From Acidiphilium multivorum AIU301 (lineage in GTDB: Bacteria > Pseudomonadota > Alphaproteobacteria > Acetobacterales > Acetobacteraceae), in contig NC_015186.1 of NCBI RefSeq assembly GCF_000202835.1, positions 3,257,501 through 3,321,500 on the forward strand: 64,000 bases of DNA. The letters are read 5' to 3'. The position numbers and the translations under genes were made by a program. A model generated the notes under the pieces. The model was not told the DNA's origin. It worked only from the letters and a program-made list of their open reading frames with translations, and did no database searches. Numbering within the stretch: position 1 is the stretch's first letter; each line of letters starts with the position of its first letter. Positions 45,021 to 54,639 of this stretch are shown here, one piece after another.

Positions 45021-45194
45021 CCCTCTGGAACCTCCGTGGTGTCGGGGCCGGCGCGGCGCCCGGGCTCACTGGCCGGCGTTCACCGGCCAGAACGCGCCGG
45101 CAAGAATTCACCGGAATGTCACAGGACCGCCGCGATCCGGTCATCTTCGTCGCCTCTTGTAGCACTCTCGTCAACCATGGGGAGTTCCGACGTG

Positions 45195-45443
45195 ATGAAC
45201 ATTTCGCGCAAGCAATTCGCGGCGATCCTCGGCGGCGCGCTGATCGCCGGCGGTCTTGCCGGCGGTGTCGCCCAGGCCGAATATCAGGGGCACATGATGC
45301 AGGCGCGCCGGGCGCTGCTCGCCGCGCGCCACCAGTTGCAGATCGCCGACCGCGACAAGGGCGGGCATCGCATCGCAGCGCTCCGGGCGGTGAACGAGGC
45401 GCTGCGCCAGGTCGATATCGGCATCCGCTACGACCATCACTGA
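45195..45443 (+). CDS. Small exported protein of unknown function
   Basis: 82 aa. Signal peptide with AAILGGALIAGGLAGGVAQA and a probable cleavage after AQA; the mature part is helical and His-rich (HMMQARRALLAARHQL, ALRQVDIGIRYDHH). Start ATG 45195, GGGGAG about 10 nt upstream; ATG 45177 is also in frame. No family recognised; helix pattern and terminal His residues are the only clues. Confidence 0.7.
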   Translation: MNISRKQFAAILGGALIAGGLAGGVAQAEYQGHMMQARRALLAARHQLQIADRDKGGHRIAALRAVNEALRQVDIGIRYDHH

Positions 45444-45535
45444 CCGGCGTGCTTCGGCCGGCCGGGCCGTTCGCGGCCCGCCGGCCGCGTCTCGCCGCTT
45501 GCGGCCGGCCGGGTGCCGGCGTAAGGCTCGTGCTC

Positions 45536-46054
45536 ATGAAAAAATCCACCGCATACCTTTTCGGCGCCGCGATCGCCCTGCCGCTCGTCGCGCCCCTCGC
45601 GGCCAGGGCCGCCGACCAGCCGAAGCCGCTCGGCACGTTCAAGGCCTGGACGGCGGCGACCTACGGCACCGGCCCGGACATGGTCTGCTACGCCTTCGCC
45701 ACGGCCAAGCCGGAAAAGGGGTCGAAGACCGCGCCGGCGATGCTCACCGTGGCCGAACGCGCGACGTTCCGCGACGAGATCTCGCTCAGCCAGGGCGTCA
45801 CCTACGCCAAGAAGCAGGACGTGACGGTCAAGGTCGGCGGCGCCGCGCTGAAATTCTTCACCAAGGACAACATGGCCTACGCGCTCAAGGGCCCGGCGAC
45901 GGTGAAGGCGTTCCTCGGCGGCGCCTCGGCCGTGGCGAGCACGGGCAAGGGGGCGAAGGCGGTGAGCGACACGTTCAGCCTCGACGGGTTCGGCGACGCC
46001 TACAAGGCGATCGTCAAGGCCTGCCCGCCGGCCGGGCACAAGGCGAAGTCCTGA
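45536..46054 (+). CDS. IalB-family exported protein
   Basis: 172 aa. Signal peptide ([19 protein letters not shown]) then a domain like invasion-associated locus [22 protein letters not shown], with the Cys pair (mature Cys and VKACPP) expected to form a disulfide. The family is widespread in alphaproteobacteria, where it is not generally a virulence factor. rlmN starts 4 nt after its stop. Confidence 0.8.
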   Translation: MKKSTAYLFGAAIALPLVAPLAARAADQPKPLGTFKAWTAATYGTGPDMVCYAFATAKPEKGSKTAPAMLTVAERATFRDEISLSQGVTYAKKQDVTVKVGGAALKFFTKDNMAYALKGPATVKAFLGGASAVASTGKGAKAVSDTFSLDGFGDAYKAIVKACPPAGHKAKS

Positions 46055-46058
46055 CCGG

Positions 46059-47243
46059 GTGACGGCGGCGATGCGCGCGGACGCGCCGGCGACGGACGGG
46101 CTGGACGAGGCGGCGCGGGCGCGCATCCTCGCCAAGGCCGCGCTGTTCGCCCCGCCCTCGAACGAGCTGGCGGACGGGCGGCGCGACCTCGTCGGCCTCT
46201 CGCGCGAGGAACTCGCCGCGGCGATGGCCGAGATCGGCGAGCAGCCCTTCCGCGCCAAGCAGCTCTGGCACTGGATCTACCACCAGGGCGTGACCGATTT
46301 CGCCGCGATGGCGAATATCGCCAAGCCCCTGCGGGCGAAGCTCGCCGAACGGTTCGCCATCGGCCGGCCCGAAGTGGCGGCGGACCATCTCAGCGCCGAC
46401 GAGACGCGCAAGATGCTGTTCCGCTTCCGCGACCACGAGGCGGTCGAGACCGTCTACATCCCCGATGTCACCGAGGATCGCGGCGCTGTGTGCCTGTCCT
46501 CGCAGGTCGGCTGCACGCTGTCCTGCCGGTTCTGCCACACCGGCACCCAGCGGCTGACGCGCAACCTCTCCGCCGCCGAGATCGTCGGCCAGTTCATGGC
46601 GATGCGCGACGCCTACGGCGAATGGCCGAGCCCGAAGGGCGAGACGCCGCGGCTGCTCTCCACCATCGTGCTGATGGGTATGGGCGAGCCGCTCTACAAT
46701 TACGAGAACGTCGCCAAGGCGATGAAGATCGTGATGGACGGCGAGGGCATCGGCCTGTCGCGCCGGCGGATCACGCTCTCGACCTCCGGCGTCGTGCCGA
46801 TGATGGACCGGGCGGGGGCGGAACTCGGCGTCAATCTCGCCGTGTCGCTGCACGCCGTGACCGACGACGTGCGCGACGTGATCGTGCCGCTCAACCGCAA
46901 ATACAACATCGCCGAGCTGATCGCCGCCTGCCGGCGCTATCCCGGCGCCTCGAACGCGCGGCGGATCACCTTCGAATACGTGATGCTCAAGGGCATCAAC
47001 GACAGCGAGGCCGATGCCCGCCGCCTGGTCGAGCTGATCGACGGCATCCCGGCCAAGGTGAACCTGATCCCGTTCAACCCCTGGCCGGGCTCGACCTACG
47101 AAACATCGAGCGGCAACGCCATCCGCCGCTTCGCCAACATCGTGATGGACGCCGGCTATGCCGCCCCGGTGCGCACGCCGCGCGGGCAGGACATCCTCGC
47201 CGCCTGCGGGCAGCTCAAGTCGAAGGTCGCGGGCGCGGCGTGA
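46059..47243 (+). CDS. rlmN: 23S rRNA/tRNA adenine-C2 methyltransferase RlmN
   Basis: 394-aa radical SAM enzyme that methylates A2503 of 23S rRNA and A37 of some tRNAs. The 4Fe-4S motif CTLSCRFC lies at 152-159, preceded by VCLSSQVG, and the second catalytic Cys is near the C-terminus (AACGQL). [13 protein letters not shown] and [14 protein letters not shown] are further family marks. The start is GTG 46059, 4 nt after the ialB-like stop; ATG 46071 is possible. Its downstream SDR starts 25 nt later. Confidence 0.96.
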   Translation: MTAAMRADAPATDGLDEAARARILAKAALFAPPSNELADGRRDLVGLSREELAAAMAEIGEQPFRAKQLWHWIYHQGVTDFAAMANIAKPLRAKLAERFAIGRPEVAADHLSADETRKMLFRFRDHEAVETVYIPDVTEDRGAVCLSSQVGCTLSCRFCHTGTQRLTRNLSAAEIVGQFMAMRDAYGEWPSPKGETPRLLSTIVLMGMGEPLYNYENVAKAMKIVMDGEGIGLSRRRITLSTSGVVPMMDRAGAELGVNLAVSLHAVTDDVRDVIVPLNRKYNIAELIAACRRYPGASNARRITFEYVMLKGINDSEADARRLVELIDGIPAKVNLIPFNPWPGSTYETSSGNAIRRFANIVMDAGYAAPVRTPRGQDILAACGQLKSKVAGAA

Positions 47244-47268
47244 GGGGCGGCGCGACGGGGCACTTGCG

Positions 47269-47976
47269 ATGACGGGCCGGGTGGCGCTGATCTCCGGCGG
47301 CGGGCGCGGCATCGGGGCCGCGATCGGCGCGCATCTCGCCGGGCGCGGCTGGCGCGTGGTCGCCGCCGATCGCGACATCGAGGGCCTGACACCGCCCGAC
47401 GGGGTGCGCCTCGTGCGCTGCGACGTCGCCGACGAGGCGGATGTCGCCCGGCTGATCGAGGGCGTCGCGGCGCATGAGGGCCGGCTCGACGGGCTGGTCT
47501 GCAATGCCGGGTTCATGATCCGCAAGCCGATCGGCGCGATCGGCCTCGCCGAATGGCGCGCGGTGATCGACACCCACCTGACCAGCATCTTTCTCCTCGT
47601 GCGCGGGGCGGAGGCGATGCTGCGGGCGGCGAAGGGCGCCATCGTCACCATCGCCTCGACGCGGGCGCACATGTCCGAGCCGGACACCGAGAGCTACGCC
47701 GCGGCGAAGGGCGGGATCGTGGCGCTCAGCCATGCGCTTGCCGTCTCGCTCGGGCCGGATGTGCGGGTGAACTGCATCAGCCCCGGCTGGATCGATACCG
47801 GGAAATACCCGATCGCCCCGTCCGACCACGCGCAGCACCCTGCCGGGCGCGTCGGCACCGTGGCGGACATCGCGGCGCTCGCCGCCTTCCTGCTCGGGCC
47901 GGACTCGGGGTTCTGCACCGGCGCCGAGTTCGTCGCCGATGGCGGCATGACCCGGAAAATGATCTATACCGAATAG
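47269..47976 (+). CDS. Short-chain dehydrogenase/reductase
   Basis: 235 aa. Cofactor loop ISGGGRGIGAAIG, catalytic Ser in VTIAST, Tyr-x3-Lys in ESYAAAKGG, and NCISPGWIDTG downstream. Catalytic Ser-Tyr-Lys is intact. Substrate unknown. Start ATG 47269, 25 nt after rlmN, so co-transcription is likely. Confidence 0.9.
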   Translation: MTGRVALISGGGRGIGAAIGAHLAGRGWRVVAADRDIEGLTPPDGVRLVRCDVADEADVARLIEGVAAHEGRLDGLVCNAGFMIRKPIGAIGLAEWRAVIDTHLTSIFLLVRGAEAMLRAAKGAIVTIASTRAHMSEPDTESYAAAKGGIVALSHALAVSLGPDVRVNCISPGWIDTGKYPIAPSDHAQHPAGRVGTVADIAALAAFLLGPDSGFCTGAEFVADGGMTRKMIYTE

Positions 47977-47992
47977 CTGGCCCGGCCGGCGC

Positions 47993-48021
47993 TTGACCCG
48001 GACGCCGGATTTGGCGATATA
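47993..48021 (+). promoter_or_regulatory. Sigma-70-type promoter for rpmB
   Basis: TTGACC at 47993-47998, a 17-nt spacer, GATATA at 48016-48021. The predicted start is near 48028, giving an rpmB leader of about 95 nt. Confidence 0.7.
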
Positions 48022-48122
48022 GCCGCAACGCCGCGCCGTGGGGTCCATGGCGCGGGACGTGTTTTCGTGTTCCGTCTCCGCTTCTGGCCGGCACGCCGGC
48101 TTTCTGGATCGAGGTTTTCGTC

Positions 48123-48425
48123 ATGACCCGTCGCTGCGACATCACCGGCAAAAGCGTGCTCTCCGGCAACAATGTGAGCCACGCGAACAACAAGTCGCGC
48201 CGCCGGTTCCTGCCGAACCTGCAGGACAGCGCGCTGCAGTCCGACGCGCTGGGCCATTCGGTCAAGCTGCGGGTGACGCCGCGCGGCCTCGCGACGATCG
48301 AGCAGAAGGGCGGGCTGGACGCGTTCCTGCTGGACACGCCGAACCGCAAGCTGACGGACGAGGCGCGCACCCTGAAGCGCCGCGTGGCGAAGGCGGCGGC
48401 CCGGCGCGAGGCGAAATCGGCCTGA
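48123..48425 (+). CDS. rpmB: 50S ribosomal protein L28
   Basis: 100 aa. [28 protein letters not shown] is the classic L28 N-terminus, then FLPNLQ and [18 protein letters not shown]. Cysteine 5 is retained but the second pair of zinc-type L28 is not. Monocistronic: it has its own promoter and an ideal terminator. Confidence 0.97.
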   Translation: MTRRCDITGKSVLSGNNVSHANNKSRRRFLPNLQDSALQSDALGHSVKLRVTPRGLATIEQKGGLDAFLLDTPNRKLTDEARTLKRRVAKAAARREAKSA

Positions 48426-48456
48426 TCCTCGCCGCACTCATAGCGAGAACTGCATG

Positions 48457-48484
48457 AAACCCGCCCCTCACGGCGGGTTTTATC
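48457..48484 (+). terminator. Intrinsic terminator of rpmB
   Basis: AAACCCGCC (48457-48465) pairs with GGCGGGTTT (48472-48480), a 9-bp stem with a 6-nt loop, running into TTTTAT. Confidence 0.9.
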
Positions 48485-48514
48485 GTTTGTTTATCGTGGG
48501 ATTGTAGAGTTCGA

Positions 48515-48544
48515 TTGCGGCGCCACATGAACTTACGGTACACT
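48515..48544 (+). promoter_or_regulatory. Candidate promoter for the YbjN-domain gene
   Basis: TTGCGG at 48515-48520, an 18-nt spacer, then TACACT at 48539-48544. A strong RBS (AAGGAGGAG) lies before the ATG at 48627. Confidence 0.5.
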
Positions 48545-48626
48545 CCGATTCGGAGCGGTCATCCGCCGGTCGGCAACCGGCTCGCCGCCTCCGGCTTGGC
48601 TCCCGCACTCAAGGAGGAGATCCTCT

Positions 48627-49130
48627 ATGACCTCCCTGGCCACTGAATCCCCCGAAACCGTCAGCAATCCGCTGGATATCGTCGAGCAGGTCGTCGCCGC
48701 GAACGACTGGGCGTTCGACCGCCGGAGCGACAGCGAAATGGCGGCCGAGGCGCCCGGGCGCTGGTGCGACTACGGGCTCTATTTCTCGTGGTCGCACGAG
48801 ATCTCGGTGATGCATTTCTCCTGCACCTTCGACCTCAAGGCGCCGGAACGCCGGCGCGGCGCGCTGTACGAGCTGCTGGCCCGGGCGAACGAGAAGCTCT
48901 GGATCGGCCATTTCGGCATGGACCATGACGACGGCATGCCGGTGTTCCGCCATTCGGTGCTGCTGCGCGGCGCCGGCGGCGCCTCGGCCGAAAGCGTCGA
49001 GGACATGGTGGATATCGCGGTGTCGGAATGCGAGCGGTTCTTCCCCGCCTTCCAGTTCGTGCTGTGGGGCGGCAAGACGCCGGACGAGGCGCTGGCCGCG
49101 GCCATGCTGGAGTGCGCGGGCGAGGCATGA
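48627..49130 (+). CDS. YbjN domain-containing protein
   Basis: 167-aa protein. Opens NPLDIVEQVVAANDWAFDR, then WCDYGLYFSWSHEISVMHFSC, and RRGALYELLARANEKLWIGHF, the YbjN/type III secretion chaperone-like fold. E. coli YbjN affects motility and stress response but its mechanism is unknown. Its stop overlaps the proC start (ATGA), so translation is coupled with proC. Confidence 0.85.
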   Translation: MTSLATESPETVSNPLDIVEQVVAANDWAFDRRSDSEMAAEAPGRWCDYGLYFSWSHEISVMHFSCTFDLKAPERRRGALYELLARANEKLWIGHFGMDHDDGMPVFRHSVLLRGAGGASAESVEDMVDIAVSECERFFPAFQFVLWGGKTPDEALAAAMLECAGEA

Positions 49131-49939
49131 CCGACGCGGTGCTGCCGCCGCTGCTGCTTCTGGGCGGCGGCAAGATGGGCTCGGCCATGCTCGCCGGCTG
49201 GCGCGAGCGCGGCGTCTCCCGCGTCGTCGTCATCGATCCGGGCGCCGAGGCGCAGGCGCTGGCGGGTGACGGGGTCGAGGTCGTGCCCTCCATCGGGGCG
49301 GTCCCGGCCGGTTTCGCGCCGGGCGCGGTGATCCTCGCGGTCAAGCCGCAGATGGCGGAAGCGGCGGTGGACGGGCTGGCGCGGTTCGCCGGCGAGGCCG
49401 TCATCGTCTCGATCATGGCGGGAATCACCATCAACTGGCTGGCCGGCCGCTTTCCGGGCGGCGCCATCGTGCGCGCCATGCCGAACACGCCGGCCGCCGT
49501 GCGCCAGGGCATCACGGTGGCGGTGGCCGGCGCGGGTGTGGCGCCCGCGCGCCGCGCGCTGGCCGAGGCGCTGCTCGGCGCGGTCGGCGACGTCGCGATG
49601 GTGGACGACGAGGCGCTGCTCGATCCGGTGACGGCGGTCTCCGGCGGCGGGCCGGCCTATGTGTTCCTGCTGGTCGAACTGCTGGAGGCGGCCGCCCTCG
49701 AACAGGGCATTCCGGCGGATCTCGCCCGCCGCCTCGCCCGCCAGACGGTGATCGGCTCGGCCGCGCTGCTCGCGGCGAGCGACCAGCCGGCGGATGCGCT
49801 CCGCCGCGCCGTCACCAGCCCGAAGGGCACGACCGAGCGCGCGCTCGCCGTGCTGATGGACGATGCGGCCTGGCCGGACGCGATGCGCCGGGCGATCGCC
49901 GCCGCCACCGCCCGGTCGCGGGAACTCGCCTCCGGCTGA
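49127..49939 (+). CDS. proC: Pyrroline-5-carboxylate reductase
   Basis: 270 aa. Final step of proline synthesis. LLLGGGKMGSAMLAGW is the dinucleotide-binding loop, ILAVKPQM, AMPNTPAAVRQG, and the substrate site AVSGGGPAYVFLL, plus TSPKGTTERAL. Start ATG 49127 is set by the overlap with the YbjN gene. Followed by a 344-bp non-coding gap ahead of the chemotaxis operon. Confidence 0.95.
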   Translation: MTDAVLPPLLLLGGGKMGSAMLAGWRERGVSRVVVIDPGAEAQALAGDGVEVVPSIGAVPAGFAPGAVILAVKPQMAEAAVDGLARFAGEAVIVSIMAGITINWLAGRFPGGAIVRAMPNTPAAVRQGITVAVAGAGVAPARRALAEALLGAVGDVAMVDDEALLDPVTAVSGGGPAYVFLLVELLEAAALEQGIPADLARRLARQTVIGSAALLAASDQPADALRRAVTSPKGTTERALAVLMDDAAWPDAMRRAIAAATARSRELASG

Positions 49940-50283
49940 ACGGGCCGCGCGGTGCCGGCGGCAAAAAATGCCGCAACGGTTCGCCGGATTAACGATCCCA
50001 TAATCTTTCGCTCATAGGGTCGCTGCCGGGGCGGGCTTCAGCCGCGCCGGTGTGCGAGGAAGCGCGTTTGCGGGGCCAACAGGGTCGGTACTGCGCGCGC
50101 CGCGACATTCGCCGCCGGCATCCGGAAGCCGTTTCGGAAACGCGGAGGCGTGCCCAGTGCGGAGTCGTATTGCATGACCGATCTTGACCGCCAGTTCCTG
50201 CCGTGCGGCCGGCATCGACGAAGAGGCTCCGGCGCCATGCCGGAAGCGCTCGCGCCGCAGCCGCGCCTGTCCGGAGGCGGGCG
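49940..50283. other. Non-coding gap upstream of the chemotaxis operon
   Basis: 344 bp with no convincing gene. The left part has a short AT-richer stretch (GGATTAACGATCCCATAATC at 49986-50005) that could hold promoter elements; the rest is GC-rich. No sigma-28 (TAAA-N15-GCCGATAA) sequence was seen. GGAGG lies upstream of the MCP start. Confidence 0.5.
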
Positions 50284-51813
50284 ATGATCACCTGGTTCCG
50301 CGAGGTCGCGCCGATCCGGACCAAGCTCGCCGTCGCCTTCGGGTCGGAGACCTTTCTGATCCTCGCCGGCTTCCTGGCCGTGATCTGGGCCGGCAACGGC
50401 GGGCCGGAAGGGCTGCCCGTGGTGGTCGGCGCCGTGACCCTGCTGTGGTCGATCGTCGGCGGCTACGTCACCTGGCGGGTGATCACCGACCCGTTCACCG
50501 CCACGATCGAGCGGATGGAGTCGATGGTCGCCGGCAATTACGGCGCGCCCGTGCGCTTCACCGGGTATCGCGATTGCGTCGGCCGGCTGACCCGGGTGAT
50601 CGACCGTTTCCGCGAGGCGGAGCTGGCCCGGCAGCGCGCCGAGGGCGAGGTGCGGGCGATGGCCGACCGCGAGGCCGAGCGGAGCCGCGCGGAGCGGCTG
50701 CGCGAGGCCGAGGTCCGCGAGCGGCTCGACCGCATGATCCGCAGCCTCGGCGGCGCGCTCGAAAGGCTCGCCGCCGGCGTGCTCACCGAGCGGCTGATGG
50801 AGCCGTTCGCGCCGGAATTCGAGACGTTGCGCACCGACTTCAACGCCGCGATGGACCGCCTGCAGGAGGCGATGCGGCTGATCGCGACCAATGCCGCGGC
50901 CATCGGCGCCGGCACCGGTCAGATTTCCAGCGGGGCCGACGATCTCTCCCGCCGCACCGAGCAGCAGGCCGCCACCCTCGAGGAGACGGTCGCCGCCCTC
51001 GACGAGATCACCGCGACGGTGCGCAAGACCGCGGAGGCGGCGATCCACGCAAGGAATGTGGTCGGCACCGCGACGCAGGATGCCGAGCGCGGCGGCGCCG
51101 TGGTGTCCCAGGCCGTGCAGGCGATGGGCGAGATCGAGGCGTCGTCGAGGCAGATCGGCAACATCATCGGCGTGATCGACGAGATCGCCTTCCAGACCAA
51201 CCTGCTGGCGCTGAACGCGGGTGTCGAGGCGGCGCGGGCCGGCGAGGCGGGGCGCGGCTTCGCCGTGGTCGCCTCCGAGGTGCGCGCGCTGGCGCAGCGT
51301 TCGGCCGACGCGGCCAAGGAAATCAAGACGCTGATCTCGACATCGAACCAGCAGGTGGTCGCGGGGGTCGACCTGGTCGGGCAGACCGGCCGGGCGCTGG
51401 AGCGGATCGTTGCCCAGATCGGCGAGATCAACGGCGTCGTCGGCGAAATCGCCGCCTCGGCGCAGGAGCAGTCGACCGGGCTGGTGCAGGTGAATGCCGC
51501 TGTCGGCCAGATGGACCAGACCACGCAGCAGAATGCCGCCATGGTCCAGCAATCCACCGCCGCCAGCCACAACCTGCTGCAGGAAACCAACGAACTCGCC
51601 GCGATGATCGGCCGGTTCCAGATCGGCGCCCCGGTCGCGGCGCCGGGTGCCGCCCCCGGTCGCCGGCGCGGGGTCGCGGGCACCGGCTCCAGACTTGAGA
51701 CGTCGGCAACGATGCGCGCCGCCGCGCCGGCGCGGCCGGTCACCCCGCGTGCGCCGGCGCCGTCCGCCGCCGTGACGGCCGCTGCCGGCGATGACGGCTG
51801 GGAGGATTTTTGA
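50284..51813 (+). CDS. Methyl-accepting chemotaxis protein without a periplasmic sensor domain
   Basis: 509 aa. Two transmembrane helices (about 24-38 and 46-62) are separated by only about 8 residues (NGGPEGLP). Then a HAMP domain (about 63-115), a second HAMP-like stretch (about 150-200), a methyl-accepting domain with the conserved tip [23 protein letters not shown], and a C-terminal GWEDF that fits the CheR/CheB docking pentapeptide (WxxF). Any signal must be sensed in the membrane, the HAMP region or the cytoplasm. First gene of the che operon; RBS GGAGG. Confidence 0.92.
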   Translation: MITWFREVAPIRTKLAVAFGSETFLILAGFLAVIWAGNGGPEGLPVVVGAVTLLWSIVGGYVTWRVITDPFTATIERMESMVAGNYGAPVRFTGYRDCVGRLTRVIDRFREAELARQRAEGEVRAMADREAERSRAERLREAEVRERLDRMIRSLGGALERLAAGVLTERLMEPFAPEFETLRTDFNAAMDRLQEAMRLIATNAAAIGAGTGQISSGADDLSRRTEQQAATLEETVAALDEITATVRKTAEAAIHARNVVGTATQDAERGGAVVSQAVQAMGEIEASSRQIGNIIGVIDEIAFQTNLLALNAGVEAARAGEAGRGFAVVASEVRALAQRSADAAKEIKTLISTSNQQVVAGVDLVGQTGRALERIVAQIGEINGVVGEIAASAQEQSTGLVQVNAAVGQMDQTTQQNAAMVQQSTAASHNLLQETNELAAMIGRFQIGAPVAAPGAAPGRRRGVAGTGSRLETSATMRAAAPARPVTPRAPAPSAAVTAAAGDDGWEDF

Positions 51814-51818
51814 ACGAC

Positions 51819-52121
51819 ATGTCAACCACGACCGACACCACGGAACAGCTGATGCTCGATCCCATTCTCGACCTCAAGGCGGCATCGCCGCTGGCGCAGG
51901 CGTTGCTGGCCCGTCGCGGCGGCGATCTTCGGATCGATGCCGGCGCGGTCGAGCGGCTTGGCGGCCAGTGCCTCCAGGTCCTGCTCTCGGCGCGGGCCAC
52001 CTGGGAGGCGGACGGGCACGCGTTCCGCATCGGGCCGATGTCGGACCAGATGGTCGCATCGCTCGACCTTTTCGGTGTCGGGCCCGCCGCGTTTCAATTT
52101 CAGGAGGACATTTCCGCGTGA
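51819..52121 (+). CDS. STAS-domain protein of the chemotaxis operon
   Basis: 100 aa from ATG 51819 (a TTG three codons earlier is possible). Segments LMLDPILDLKAASPLAQALL, DLRIDAGAVERLGGQCLQVL and LFGVGPAAFQF form a STAS-like (anti-sigma antagonist) fold. The pattern DAGAVERLGGQCLQVL has Gly where a phosphorylatable Ser is often found, though another Ser/Thr may serve. Stop overlaps the cheY start (GTGA). Similar STAS genes accompany some alphaproteobacterial che operons, with undefined roles. Confidence 0.8.
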   Translation: MSTTTDTTEQLMLDPILDLKAASPLAQALLARRGGDLRIDAGAVERLGGQCLQVLLSARATWEADGHAFRIGPMSDQMVASLDLFGVGPAAFQFQEDISA

Positions 52122-52483
52122 CCAAGACGATTCTGACCGTGGATGATTCGCGCACCATGCGGGACATGCTGCGCATGTCGCTGGTCGAGGCGGGCTTTCG
52201 CGTGGTCCAGGCCGAGGACGGCGTGCATGGGCTCGAAGTGCTGCAGGCCGAGACGCCGGATGTCATCGTGACCGACATCAACATGCCGCGGCTCGACGGC
52301 TTCGGTTTCATCGAGGCGGTGCGGCGGGACGCATCATGGCGGTCGACGCCGATGCTGGTGCTGACCACCGAGGTTGATCCGGAAAAGAAGGCCCGCGCCA
52401 AGGCGGCGGGGGCGACGGGGTGGATCGTCAAGCCGTTCGACCCGGTGAAGCTTGTGGACGCAATCCGCCGGGTTGCCGCATGA
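52118..52483 (+). CDS. cheY: CheY response regulator (operon copy 1)
   Basis: 121 aa single receiver domain. Acidic pair in TVDDSRTMRD, phospho-acceptor Asp53 in VTDINMPRLDG, Thr in VLTTEVDPEK and Lys in IVKPFDPVKL. No output domain. The start is GTG 52118, overlapping the STAS stop, with AGGAGG 11 nt upstream. Two CheY-type proteins in the operon may divide motor control and phosphate-sink roles. Confidence 0.94.
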   Translation: MTKTILTVDDSRTMRDMLRMSLVEAGFRVVQAEDGVHGLEVLQAETPDVIVTDINMPRLDGFGFIEAVRRDASWRSTPMLVLTTEVDPEKKARAKAAGATGWIVKPFDPVKLVDAIRRVAA

Positions 52484-52497
52484 CGGGAGGTGGATCG

Positions 52498-54636
52498 ATG
52501 GATCCGATGGCCGAAATCCGGGAAACGTTTTTCCAGGAATGCGAGGAGCAGCTTGCCGAGCTTGAATCCGGGCTCATGCGGATGGAAGCCGGCGAGACCG
52601 ATTCCGAGACGGTGAACGCCGTCTTCCGGGCCGTTCACTCGATCAAGGGCGGCGCGGGTGCGTTCGGCCTCGAAGACCTGGTGCATTTCGCCCATGTGTT
52701 CGAGACGGCACTGGATCTGATCCGCTCCGGGCGGCTCGACCCCGCGCCGGAGGCGATGCGGCTCCTGCTGCGCGCCGCCGATGCGCTGGCCGACCTGGTG
52801 CGGGCGGCGCGCGACGGTGGCAGCACCGATCAGGCGCGCATCGCCGGGATCGAGGGCGAACTGCGCCAGCTGACCGGTGGATCCGGCGCCGCGGCCGACG
52901 AAGCCGACGACGATTTCGGCGATATCGCGTTCGCGGCGGTGCCGGTGGCGATCGACGCCGCGGAGGAAAGGCCGGCGGCGCCGGGCTGGATGATCCGCTT
53001 CAAGCCGTTCGCCGATCTCTACGCGAAAGCCAACGAGACCGCGCTGCTGCTGCGCGAACTCGGCCGCCTCGGCCCGACGCGGGTGACGGTCGACCCCGAG
53101 TGCCTGCCGGATCTTGCCGCGCTCGATCCCGAGGGCGCCTATCTCACCTGGACGATCGCGCTCGATGCGGATTGCTCCGAGGAGGCGGTCCGCGCCGTCT
53201 TCGAATTCGTCGAGGACGATTGCGAACTGGTGATCGAGCGGCGCCAGCCCGAGGGCGCGGCGGTGCCGGAGCCGCCGGCCCGGCCGGCCGACCAGCCGTC
53301 GGATGACGAAATCCTCGCGTTGCTGCGCAATGCGGCGGCTTCGGCCGAACGTGACCATCCGCCCCAGGCCGCGGCCGAGGCGCCGGCGGCGCGGAGCGAG
53401 GCGTCGCACGGCGTCGGCGCCACGATCCGTGTCGATCTCGACCGGGTGGACCGGCTGATCGACCTGGTCGGCGAGCTGGTCATCAACGAGGCGATGCTCT
53501 CGCAGCGGGTGTTCGAGGCCGGGCTGGCCCGCGCCTCGGCCGTGGTGACGGCGCTCGACGAGCTGGAGCAGCTCACGCGCGAAATCCAGGACAGCGTGAT
53601 GGCGATCCGCGCCCAGCCGGTGCGCTCGGTGTTCCAGCGCATGCCGCGCCTCGTGCGGGAAGTCGCGGCGATGACCGGCAAGCAGGTGCGCCTGCTGACC
53701 GACGGCGAGGGCACCGAGGTCGACAAGACGGTGATCGAGCGGATCATCGACCCGCTCACCCACATGATCCGCAATGCGATCGACCACGGCCTGGAATCGA
53801 CCGAAGCGCGGCTTGCCGCCGGGAAGCCGGCCGAAGGCGTGGTGAAGCTCACGGCGCTGCATCGCTCCGGCCGGATCGTCATCGAGGTCGAGGATGACGG
53901 CGCGGGCATCAACCGCGAGCGGGTGCGGGCCAAGGCGATCGAGAACGGGCTGATTTCGCCCGACGCGCAGCTGACCGACGAGGAAACCGACAACCTGATC
54001 TTCATGCCGGGATTTTCGACGGCGAGCGAGATTTCCGACATTTCCGGGCGCGGCGTCGGCATGGACGTGGTGCGGCGCTCGGTGCAGGCGCTGGGCGGGC
54101 GCATTTCGATCGCCTCGCGGCCGGGCCAGGGCTCGACCTTCACGCTCAGCCTGCCGCTCACGCTGGCGGTGCTGGATGGCATGGTGGTCAGCGTCGATGG
54201 CCATACGCTGATCGTTCCGCTCAGCGCGATCGTCGAGACGCTGCAGCCCCGCGCCGAGCAGGTGCACATGCTGGGGGTCGATGTCCGGGTGATCGGGATG
54301 CGGGGTGGCTATATTCCGCTCGTCGATGTCGGCGCCGCGCTGGGCTATCGCCCGGTGCCGGCCGAACCGGAGAAGAGCGTGGCGCTGCTGGTCGAGGGCG
54401 AGGGGGGCGTGCGCGCCGTTCTCGTGGTCGATGGAATCCAGGGCCAGCGCCAGGTCGTCATCAAGAGCCTGGAGGCGAACTACCAGGCGGTTCCCGGCAT
54501 CGCGGCGGCGACCGTGATGGGCGATGGCCGCGTCGCCCTGATTCTCGACGTCGATGCCATCGTCTCCGTGACGAGGAGCGACAATCTGCGGGCCGACGCA
54601 TGTCGCGTCGAGCCGACCCTCATGCCAGCGAGTTGA
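52498..54636 (+). CDS. cheA: Chemotaxis histidine kinase CheA
   Basis: 712 aa. P1 HPt domain with phospho-acceptor His47 in RAVHSIKGGAGAFG, a CheY/CheB-binding-like middle domain (around W168..., FKPFADLYAK to ELVIERRQP), dimerisation helix (RVDRLIDLVGELVINEAM), ATP-binding HATPase (N box MIRNAIDHG, DDGAGI, GRGVGMDVV), and the CheW-like C-terminus. The start ATG 52498 is chosen for the GGGAGG RBS 7 nt upstream, although ATG 52480 overlaps the cheY stop. Confidence 0.95.
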   Translation: MDPMAEIRETFFQECEEQLAELESGLMRMEAGETDSETVNAVFRAVHSIKGGAGAFGLEDLVHFAHVFETALDLIRSGRLDPAPEAMRLLLRAADALADLVRAARDGGSTDQARIAGIEGELRQLTGGSGAAADEADDDFGDIAFAAVPVAIDAAEERPAAPGWMIRFKPFADLYAKANETALLLRELGRLGPTRVTVDPECLPDLAALDPEGAYLTWTIALDADCSEEAVRAVFEFVEDDCELVIERRQPEGAAVPEPPARPADQPSDDEILALLRNAAASAERDHPPQAAAEAPAARSEASHGVGATIRVDLDRVDRLIDLVGELVINEAMLSQRVFEAGLARASAVVTALDELEQLTREIQDSVMAIRAQPVRSVFQRMPRLVREVAAMTGKQVRLLTDGEGTEVDKTVIERIIDPLTHMIRNAIDHGLESTEARLAAGKPAEGVVKLTALHRSGRIVIEVEDDGAGINRERVRAKAIENGLISPDAQLTDEETDNLIFMPGFSTASEISDISGRGVGMDVVRRSVQALGGRISIASRPGQGSTFTLSLPLTLAVLDGMVVSVDGHTLIVPLSAIVETLQPRAEQVHMLGVDVRVIGMRGGYIPLVDVGAALGYRPVPAEPEKSVALLVEGEGGVRAVLVVDGIQGQRQVVIKSLEANYQAVPGIAAATVMGDGRVALILDVDAIVSVTRSDNLRADACRVEPTLMPAS

Positions 54637-54639
54637 GCG

